NCBI GenBank assembly: GCA_022785155.1
Contig: JALFRH010000011.1
Span: 1 to 7,670 of the forward strand
Length of the DNA stretch: 7,670 bases
DNA from: Spirochaetales bacterium
GTDB taxonomy: Bacteria; Spirochaetota; Spirochaetia; Sphaerochaetales; Sphaerochaetaceae
Direction of reading: 5' to 3'
Shown: one piece after another, positions 1 through 5,052 of the stretch
Layout: the number at the start of each line of letters is the position of its first letter
How positions within the stretch are numbered: position 1 is the first letter of the stretch
The notes under the pieces: model-generated
The model's input: the letters and a program-made list of their open reading frames with translations, nothing else
What the model was told of the DNA's origin: nothing
Database searches by the model: none
Program-made: the position numbers and the translations under genes

Positions 1-1
1 G

Positions 2-562
2 CTCAAAGGGCTGAGCCAATATGATGCCAAGAGAATATTCAGGGTAGGAAGAGCCAAAATGGATGAAAAGACAATCCTTGTTGTGGAAGGGGTCCAGACC
101 TTGAATGAGAAACTCATTCCTTCCCTTAACGACGACGAGACCTTCAGGGTATATGTTTCCGCCCTGACCCAGCCTTGTATCGACACCATGAGTGGCATTT
201 CCACCCGTGACAACAGGCTATTAAGAAGAATCGTAAAGGAATGCAGGACCAAGGGTGTCACAGTATCCAGCGTCATTGAAAGCTGGGAAGGAATAGAGGA
301 AGAGGAGAAGAGCCAGCTATTTCCATATCAGAACAATGCAGACATTATGATCAACAGTGCATTGGAATATGAACTTGGAGTTCTCTCCACCTATGCAATG
401 CCTCTCCTCAGATCCATTAAGCCGGAGGAAGGCAAGGCTTATACAACAGCAAGAAGGCTTATGGAATTCTTGGAACTGGTCTACCCCATACCATCGGAAG
501 AAGTACCTGGAGACTCTGTATTGAGGGAGTTTATAGGTGGAAGCACCTACAATCTCACTTGA
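2..562 (+). CDS. Uridine kinase-like nucleoside kinase, C-terminal part (5' truncated)
   Basis: The frame is open from base 2, upstream of the first in-frame ATG at 59, so this is the end of a longer gene and the ATG is internal. About 186 residues are visible. They match the C-terminal half of the phosphoribulokinase/uridine kinase family in the form that usually carries an N-terminal TGS domain. Seen in order are ILVVEG (the strand after the substrate-binding segment), the block ISTRDNRLLRRIVKEC typical of this subgroup, NNADIMINSALEYEL, and the closing DSVLREFIGGS. The P-loop and any TGS domain would lie before the window and cannot be checked. The family phosphorylates nucleosides in the cytoplasm; the exact substrate is unknown. 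The stop is TGA at 560-562. The 3' end overlaps the convergent HTH gene by 8 bp. Family assignment is confident, substrate is not. Confidence 0.88.
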   Translation, partial: LKGLSQYDAKRIFRVGRAKMDEKTILVVEGVQTLNEKLIPSLNDDETFRVYVSALTQPCIDTMSGISTRDNRLLRRIVKECRTKGVTVSSVIESWEGIEEEEKSQLFPYQNNADIMINSALEYELGVLSTYAMPLLRSIKPEEGKAYTTARRLMEFLELVYPIPSEEVPGDSVLREFIGGSTYNLT

Positions 563-878
563 GAGCCGTCTTATCTTCCAAAGCCCCGCATTCAAGAAGG
601 ATGTCGGGGTTCTTTTTTATCATATCCAACAGTCTCAGGGCAGATCCGCTTATTTCATTAGTCCCCGACTCCCAGGCTTCCACAGTCTTGGGAGAGACAT
701 TCATTACAGAAGCAAAGACTGCAATGGAGAGAGAGAGCTTTTCCCTTAGTTTCTTTGCTTCCTGAGCGCTGATTTTTCCAGGCTCGACTGTTTTGAGATA
801 TTTGTTTCTTTTAGTAATGACGCCCTTTTTTTTAGGAAAAAGAGCGTCTTTTACAGTGTCTTTATAGTAAGTACTCAA
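555..878 (-). CDS. XRE/HigA-like helix-turn-helix protein, orphan antitoxin-type regulator
   Basis: A 107-residue protein with one helix-turn-helix domain at about residues 36-95. The core SLSIAVFASVMNVSPKTVEAW (50-69), then ESG and SGSALRLLDMIKKNP, matches XRE-family proteins of the HigA/antitoxin type, which bind DNA and repress their own operon. The N-terminal 35 residues are basic and contain no domain I recognise. The start is TTG at 878-876. It overlaps the nifU stop in the tetranucleotide TTGA, a pattern typical of translational coupling, and no in-frame ATG precedes the HTH. Upstream there is only a weak GGGTAAG, so re-initiation after nifU is likely. No RelE/HigB-like toxin is encoded on either side. 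It could be an autoregulator of the Fe-S gene cluster or the remnant of a toxin-antitoxin pair; that role is inference. The 3' end overlaps the kinase gene by 8 bp. Confidence 0.82.
   Translation of the reverse strand: MSTYYKDTVKDALFPKKKGVITKRNKYLKTVEPGKISAQEAKKLREKLSLSIAVFASVMNVSPKTVEAWESGTNEISGSALRLLDMIKKNPDILLECGALEDKTALK
584..618 (+). terminator. Probable intrinsic terminator of the nucleoside kinase gene, inside the convergent HTH gene
   Basis: CCCCG at 584-588 pairs with CGGGG at 605-609. The stem continues as CAT (589-591) with ATG (601-603) across a single bulged T at 604. A T-rich tract follows on the + strand (TTCTTTTTT, 610-618). It begins 21 bp after the kinase stop codon. It lies within the last codons of the HTH gene on the other strand, so the same bases serve as coding sequence and terminator. 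Confidence 0.62.
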
Positions 879-1492
879 TTTGTCTTACCCAAAATATGCA
901 TTGCTTCTTCAATGGCTTCCTTAAGCTTTGCCTTACACTTGCCGCAGCCGGTTCCAGCCCCTGTAAGAGCAGATAGATCATCAAGGTTTTTGACCTTGTC
1001 TTCCCTTACAAGTTTCTCAATCATCTGATCCGTAACATCCTTACACTCGCAGATGATTACAGCGGACTGTGCCTTATATGGATTAGGAAGATTATTCTTC
1101 TCCAAATAATCATCCACTGCAGCCCTTAAAGCCTTGTCTCCCAAAACTGAGCAATGGAACTTATGTTCAGGCAGGCCTCCAAGCTTATCCATAATAGCCT
1201 TCGGTGTCAGTTTATAGGCCTCCTCAAGCGTCATGCCTATGGCCATGACGCTCATCATGGATGTGGAGGCAATGGCTGAAGCACAGCCATATGTAAGCCA
1301 TCTGAGATCGCTGATCTTTCCGTCTTTCACCTTGATGCCTACCCTCATCTGGTCTCCGCAGGCCAAAGAGCCTACTTCACCCACACCATCAGCCTCAAAA
1401 TCTTCACCTTCCTTCCAAAGATTCCTTGGATTCATAAAGTGATCTTTAACTATGTCCGTATATACCCACTGGGCCATAAAACTCTGTGCCAT
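875..1492 (-). CDS. nifU: NifU-like Fe-S cluster assembly scaffold (IscU domain plus BFD-like [2Fe-2S] domain)
   Basis: A 205-residue protein with two domains. Residues 6-135 are an IscU/NifU-N scaffold with its three cluster-ligand cysteines, C45 (in ACGDQM, with the usual Asp47), C70 (in YGCASAIAS) and C114 (in FHCSVLG). Residues 143-195 form a BFD-like [2Fe-2S] domain with CxC (C148, C150) and CxxC (C183, C186). The C-terminal Nfu domain of classical NifU is absent, so this is the short two-domain form. It would accept sulfur from NifS and build clusters in the cytoplasm. The start is ATG 1492-1490, with AGGAAG five bases upstream inside the last nifS codons; a second ATG at residue 6 lacks a good ribosome site. 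It begins 2 bp after nifS stops, so the two are almost certainly co-translated. A general housekeeping role is more likely than nitrogen fixation, since no nif structural gene is present. Confidence 0.94.
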   Translation of the reverse strand: MAQSFMAQWVYTDIVKDHFMNPRNLWKEGEDFEADGVGEVGSLACGDQMRVGIKVKDGKISDLRWLTYGCASAIASTSMMSVMAIGMTLEEAYKLTPKAIMDKLGGLPEHKFHCSVLGDKALRAAVDDYLEKNNLPNPYKAQSAVIICECKDVTDQMIEKLVREDKVKNLDDLSALTGAGTGCGKCKAKLKEAIEEAMHILGKTN

Positions 1493-1494
1493 TT

Positions 1495-2661
1495 TTACTT
1501 CCTTGTACTCATTTCTCTGATTTTCTTAATAATTGGAGGAAGCTTTTCCAAAGTATAATCCACATCCTCGTCTGTATTATACCTTCCAAGAGAGAATCTG
1601 ATGGAGCCATGTGCCAACTCGACATCCACTCCTGCTGCAAGAAGCACATAGCTGGGCTCCAAAGAACCGGAGGCACATGCACTTCCTGTAGATACCTCTA
1701 TTCCCTCCATATCCAAATAGAGAAGAATAGACTCTCCTTCAGCTGAAGGGAAAGAAACATTAAGTGTTCCCGGCAGGCACTTGTCCTCATCGTTGGTACC
1801 GTTTACGACAATATTGGGTATCCTCTCTTCGATTCCTTTCCTAAGCTTCTCCCTTAGTCTCCAAAGCTGATCATGTTCGCTCTTGAGGTTGACTCTTGCC
1901 AGTTCTGCAGCCTTTCCCATGCCGATGATAGCCTGGTTGTTGTAAGTTCCGGCTCTATATCCCTTTTCCTGGTGTCCGCCATGTACAAATGGAGATAGAG
2001 GTACCCCCTTCTTTGCATACAACACTCCAATTCCTTTAGGGCCATAGAACTTATGGGCCGACATGGATAGGTAATCGGCACCGATATCTTTGACGCTTAC
2101 AGGAATCTTTCCAATAGCCTGGGTTGCATCGGTATGGAAATATGCACCATATTTATGTGCTATTTCAGCAGCTTTCTTTACAGGCTGTATGACTCCGGAC
2201 TCGTTGTTGCCTGTCATAATCGACACAAGGCATACATCATCGCCCATCATCTTCTCCAGTTCATCCAGCTTCAGCTCCCCTACTCCATCCACAGGGACCG
2301 TTTCGACTTTGTAGCCTTTGGATACAAGGTATTTCATGGTCTCTATGGATGCAGGATGCTCAACTGAAGACAAGAGAATTCTATTTCTTTTGTCACCAGC
2401 ATCGATTCTGTCCCTAAAGACATTGAACACCGTATTATTGGCTTCCGAGGCACCGGAGACGAAGTAAATCTCTCCGGGATCCGAATCTATAAGAGCCGCA
2501 ACTTCTTCTCTTGCCCACTGTATTGCCGATGCAGACGAGCGGCCAAGGGTATGCATACTTGATGCATTACCATAGAGTCCGGCATTTTCAGCCATGATTG
2601 AAATGACTTCCTGAGCCATTTGAGTCGTGGCATTGTTGTCAAGATAGACAATTCTGTCCAT
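1495..2661 (-). CDS. nifS: Cysteine desulfurase, NifS/IscS class I
   Basis: A PLP-dependent enzyme that converts cysteine to alanine and passes the persulfide sulfur to the scaffold encoded next. With the ATG at 2661 it is 388 residues, normal for the family. Visible motifs are YLDNNATT at the N-terminus, EHPA (His102), the DATQAIGK strand, the PLP lysine in SAHKFYGPKG (Lys204), and the catalytic cysteine in STGSACASGS (Cys329) on a long loop typical of class I enzymes. The usual RAGTEN reads RAGTYN here, a small departure. The frame is open to 2712, but I chose 2661: GAAGGA lies 8 bases upstream of that ATG and homologues begin just before YLDNNATT. It follows surE after a 64-bp gap holding an imperfect hairpin and abuts nifU by 2 bp. 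Confidence 0.95.
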   Translation of the reverse strand: MDRIVYLDNNATTQMAQEVISIMAENAGLYGNASSMHTLGRSSASAIQWAREEVAALIDSDPGEIYFVSGASEANNTVFNVFRDRIDAGDKRNRILLSSVEHPASIETMKYLVSKGYKVETVPVDGVGELKLDELEKMMGDDVCLVSIMTGNNESGVIQPVKKAAEIAHKYGAYFHTDATQAIGKIPVSVKDIGADYLSMSAHKFYGPKGIGVLYAKKGVPLSPFVHGGHQEKGYRAGTYNNQAIIGMGKAAELARVNLKSEHDQLWRLREKLRKGIEERIPNIVVNGTNDEDKCLPGTLNVSFPSAEGESILLYLDMEGIEVSTGSACASGSLEPSYVLLAAGVDVELAHGSIRFSLGRYNTDEDVDYTLEKLPPIIKKIREMSTRK

Positions 2662-2681
2662 ATTGTATTTCCTTCTCTTTA

Positions 2682-2704
2682 AAAGGTAATTCTTTGAATC
2701 CTTT
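2682..2704 (-). other. Imperfect hairpin in the surE-nifS gap
   Basis: AAAGG (2682-2686) and ATTC (2689-2692) pair with CCTTT (2700-2704) and GAAT (2696-2699), giving a nine-pair stem with a 2-base bulge and a 3-base loop. It sits between the surE stop and the nifS ribosome site. It is not followed by a T-run on the - strand, so it is not a terminator. It could be an RNA processing or stability element; this is speculative. Confidence 0.25.
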
Positions 2705-2725
2705 CTCGTCAAGGTTAGACTAAAC

Positions 2726-3475
2726 TTACACTTTAAGCTTATTCATCCTTTCCCTGTCATATCCAGGAGTTATTTCAACAAAGGTAATGGAAGCAGAACC
2801 TCTGTCTGTGATGGTGCTGTCCATTTCATATCCTACACTTTCCGGGGATGGAACCATAGATAGATCACATCCTGTTGTCCTGATGGATATTTTATTACCT
2901 TTCTCCTTAATGGAGAACTGGTCGTTATAGTGGATGACACCTAAAGAAGCTTTTTCAACTTTCCCATTCCAATGGGGAGGAAAGTTCAGGTTAAGAAAGG
3001 CTTCAGCTCCCTTTAATGCATCACAATAATACTCCAGATTCGATGCCAGATACTCGGAAGGGGAGACAAAGTCATAGTCCCCGTTTTCATCATACATTGT
3101 GGATATGGCTATACTTGGAAATCCATACATGGCTCCCTGCCTTGCCACACCACAGGTTCCTGAATAAATGGTATCAGTAGAAAGGTTGTACCCATGGTTT
3201 ATTCCTCCGATGACTACGTCTGGAACTATAGGAAGAAGACCGGATTTCAAGGAGTATATCACACAGTCTGCAGGAGTACCCTCCAGGGAATAGTGATGGT
3301 CATCATGTTTCCAGACAGTAATCTCCCCAATGACTGTCATGGCATGGGATTTTGCACTTTGCTCTGTATGGGGAGCAACCAAATATACATCGTGACCGTG
3401 CTTAATAAGCACAGACTCAAGTGTACGGATTCCCTCTCTCATGAATCCGTCATCGTTTGAAATTAGAATTCGCAT
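2726..3475 (-). CDS. surE: 5'/3'-nucleotidase SurE (survival protein E phosphatase)
   Basis: At 249 residues this is full length for SurE, a cytoplasmic metal-dependent phosphatase of nucleoside monophosphates linked to stationary-phase survival in other bacteria. The N-terminal NDDG (Asp8, Asp9), Ser40 in APHTEQSAKSHAMT and Asn93 in GGINHGYN are the expected metal ligands. GTPADC (67-71) and YSGTCGVARQG (104-114) are the other family blocks; the latter usually reads SGTVGAAR. The start codon ATG 3475-3473 directly abuts the stop of the preceding GHMP gene (TAAATG), so translation is probably coupled. Its place upstream of nifSU has no functional explanation I know of; it may reflect operon packing rather than a shared pathway. 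Confidence 0.95.
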   Translation of the reverse strand: MRILISNDDGFMREGIRTLESVLIKHGHDVYLVAPHTEQSAKSHAMTVIGEITVWKHDDHHYSLEGTPADCVIYSLKSGLLPIVPDVVIGGINHGYNLSTDTIYSGTCGVARQGAMYGFPSIAISTMYDENGDYDFVSPSEYLASNLEYYCDALKGAEAFLNLNFPPHWNGKVEKASLGVIHYNDQFSIKEKGNKISIRTTGCDLSMVPSPESVGYEMDSTITDRGSASITFVEITPGYDRERMNKLKV

Positions 3476-4627
3476 TTACTGCCTTTCCTCAAAAGGTGAT
3501 CCAAGAGGGACAAAAGGACGGAGAACGGATCTGAACCCGAATATCCTTTCATACTCCTCTTCCTTTCGAGCATATAGATTGAAGGCACGGCCGTCAACGA
3601 CCACCAAGAAAGATCCTGCAATTCCTATGCCAATAAGACACATTCCCAGGACTCCGTCACACTCCTGCCCCCGTCTCCAGATCCAATCCAACTCAGGGCT
3701 TGTCAGCTCTGCATTTCCCACAATGGATCTCTGAAGGGAGAAAAGGCTCTTTCCGAAAGATGCCAAATCCTCCTTTTCAATATAATCCTTCGCCTTCTGG
3801 CAGCATTCGTTCTCCACAACCAGATGTGTCAGACACCTTCTTTCCCTGTCAGGATAACGGGACACCATGCTCCTGGCTTCTTTTTCACTTAGTTTTCTTA
3901 TATCGGAAAGTGTTATGGATTTACTCTCCATTTCAGACACCACATCCTTGGCCTCGATCCTGAACTCATCCTCTTCTGGAGTCAGCACGGAGAAAGGAAG
4001 GGATGATGAGACTATGTAGGATTGTTTTTCAAAGTTATGGTATGGGATTTCTTCCCCAGTTCCCTTTCTTTCAGACCAATAGTAGACCTTTCCTGGCTTT
4101 GCATTCAAAAGAATCCATACATCCCTTTTCTTCGCTTGATAAGAAGGAGCGAAGGAGTTGGCGTTGTGGGACATCTCCAAGATCTTTTCCTTGGAAAGAT
4201 CAAGGCCTTCAAGTATTGAGATGCCATGAAGGATACCGAAATACAGGGAAGCCGTAAGGCTCCAGGAATCGGCTCCGGCACCTCTACCTGACACAAGGAT
4301 ATTGTATCCCTTTATTTTGATGTTCATCTTGGCAAGCTCGCTTAAGATAGCCTTTACTGCATTGGCCCAACGGTCTTCCCGCCTATATTTTATATTTGGA
4401 TATGAAAACTTCTTTTTATCCTGCCTTACAGTATTTACAACCCTGATTATGTTGTCTTCCCTTGGAGAGAAGGACAAAGACAAACCTTGATCCGTAAGAC
4501 ACAGAAGACAATTAGACTCAATCAAGTCTGAAAACTGCCCCATCAATACAGTCGGCTGTGGGACATCAAAGGAAAGGATAGGTACCTCTCCGAATTCTTT
4601 TTTGTGATTTTCAACCTGATCGACCAA
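3476..4627 (-). CDS. Divergent galactokinase-like GHMP-family protein, possible pseudokinase
   Basis: A 383-residue protein with the overall layout of galactokinase but altered signatures. Near the N-terminus DVPQPTVLMGQFSDL (21-35) stands where galactokinases have APGRVNLIGEHTDY; the Arg and the Glu-His sugar contacts are gone and only the Asp remains. The ATP loop, normally GxGLSSSA, reads GRGAGADSWSLTASL (114-128). The MDQ segment with the catalytic Asp is replaced by FAPSYQAKKRD (159-169). The C-terminal GGGFGG reads GIGIAGSF (333-340). The better kept HLVVEN (268-273) and TSPELDWI (309-316) secure the family. It may be inactive, or act on another small molecule. The start is TTG 4627-4625, chosen because AGGAG lies 7 bases upstream and the first ATG (4543) falls inside the N-terminal motif. 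It is the first gene of the cluster. I do not assign a substrate. Confidence 0.8.
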   Translation of the reverse strand: MVDQVENHKKEFGEVPILSFDVPQPTVLMGQFSDLIESNCLLCLTDQGLSLSFSPREDNIIRVVNTVRQDKKKFSYPNIKYRREDRWANAVKAILSELAKMNIKIKGYNILVSGRGAGADSWSLTASLYFGILHGISILEGLDLSKEKILEMSHNANSFAPSYQAKKRDVWILLNAKPGKVYYWSERKGTGEEIPYHNFEKQSYIVSSSLPFSVLTPEEDEFRIEAKDVVSEMESKSITLSDIRKLSEKEARSMVSRYPDRERRCLTHLVVENECCQKAKDYIEKEDLASFGKSLFSLQRSIVGNAELTSPELDWIWRRGQECDGVLGMCLIGIGIAGSFLVVVDGRAFNLYARKEEEYERIFGFRSVLRPFVPLGSPFEERQ

Positions 4628-4634
4628 GTGTTTT

Positions 4635-4639
4635 CTCCT
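4635..4639 (-). promoter_or_regulatory. Ribosome binding site fixing the TTG start of the GHMP gene
   Basis: AGGAG on the - strand, 7 bases before TTG 4627-4625. It is strong for this window and decides the start in favour of the TTG over the internal ATG at 4543. Confidence 0.7.
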
Positions 4640-4657
4640 AAGAAGAAGTATCTAATG

Positions 4658-4671
4658 CTTTTGGCCAAAAG
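4658..4671. promoter_or_regulatory. Perfect 14-bp palindrome, candidate operator
   Basis: CTTTTGGCCAAAAG is a perfect dyad with no spacer. It lies between the best -10 candidate (4684-4689) and the ribosome site of the GHMP gene, where a repressor site or a 5'-leader element would be expected. No regulator is matched to it. Confidence 0.35.
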
Positions 4672-4683
4672 GAAAGATAATTT

Positions 4684-4712
4684 TTTATAATTCACAATAA
4701 CACAATGATTAA
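4684..4712 (-). promoter_or_regulatory. Weak sigma-70 promoter candidate for the GHMP-surE-nifS-nifU-HTH cluster
   Basis: On the - strand TATAAA (4684-4689) is preceded by a 17-base spacer and TTAATC (4707-4712). The -10 matches well (5 of 6) and the -35 poorly. It lies downstream of the rpmE terminator, so the cluster needs a promoter about here. The whole stretch is AT-rich, so the exact placement is uncertain. Confidence 0.35.
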
Positions 4713-4747
4713 CACTAAACAAAACGTGTAAACAAAAGGCATAAATG

Positions 4748-4772
4748 AAAAAACCGCAGGTATTTCCTGCGG
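4748..4772 (-). terminator. Intrinsic terminator after rpmE (end of the rho-rpmE unit)
   Basis: On the - strand CCGCAGG, loop AAATA, CCTGCGG gives seven perfect GC-rich pairs, followed at once by six T (complement of 4748-4753). It begins 21 bases after the rpmE stop codon, so the transcript encoding Rho ends without needing Rho. Confidence 0.92.
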
Positions 4773-4793
4773 CCATAATTGAGATATAAGAGC

Positions 4794-5000
4794 TTATTTT
4801 GCTGTCTTTGCGTATCTCTTGTTGAATCTCTCGACTCTTCCTGTTGTGTCTACAAGCTTCTGTGTTCCTGTGAAGAATGGGTGACAAGCAGAGCAGATTT
4901 CAATGCTGAGGCTCTTTGCTGTTGTCTTTGTCTTGATCACGTTGCCACATGAGCAGCGCACTTCCTTAAGCTCATAATTTGGGTGGATACCTTCTTTCAT
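4794..5000 (-). CDS. rpmE: 50S ribosomal protein L31, zinc-binding type
   Basis: A 68-residue L31 of the long, zinc-binding (C+) type. Cys16 and Cys18 (CSC) plus Cys36 and Cys39 (CSAC) are the zinc ligands. MKEGIHPNY at the start, HPFFTG after the second cysteine pair and the VERFNKRY tail are family hallmarks. L31 sits in the ribosome central protuberance and bridges the subunits. The start ATG 5000-4998 has AAGGAGA 8 bases upstream. It follows rho by 52 bp with no terminator between, so co-transcription is likely; rho next to rpmE is a familiar arrangement. Zinc-binding L31 is often paired with a zinc-free paralogue elsewhere in a genome, which this window cannot show. Confidence 0.97.
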   Translation of the reverse strand: MKEGIHPNYELKEVRCSCGNVIKTKTTAKSLSIEICSACHPFFTGTQKLVDTTGRVERFNKRYAKTAK

Positions 5001-5052
5001 ATTGGTTTTCTCCTTATATATTTGCCTGCTTTCACAGACAAGGAATTTCTCA

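Noticed and set aside
534..549. Hairpin TAGGTG-GAAG-CACCTA as - strand terminator of the operon
   Set aside because: Only six pairs and no T-run on the - strand; it also lies within conserved kinase codons.
555..1492. Complete toxin-antitoxin module
   Set aside because: Only the antitoxin-like HTH protein is present; the adjacent genes are nifU and a kinase, and no small toxin frame is visible.
875..2661. Nitrogen-fixation gene cluster
   Set aside because: NifS and NifU names reflect homology; no nitrogenase or cofactor genes are present and the pair is widely used for general Fe-S assembly.
2662..2712. N-terminal extension of nifS to 2712
   Set aside because: The added 17 residues are basic and not expected in the family, whereas ATG 2661 has a clear ribosome site.
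2690..2712. Internal promoter before nifS starting from TTGACG on the - strand (2707-2712)
   Set aside because: No acceptable -10 lies at 15-19 bases; the -35-like hexamer alone is not enough.
4543..4887. 114-residue - strand frame spanning rpmE, the terminator and the start of the GHMP gene
   Set aside because: It runs through an intrinsic terminator and overlaps two better supported genes in other frames.
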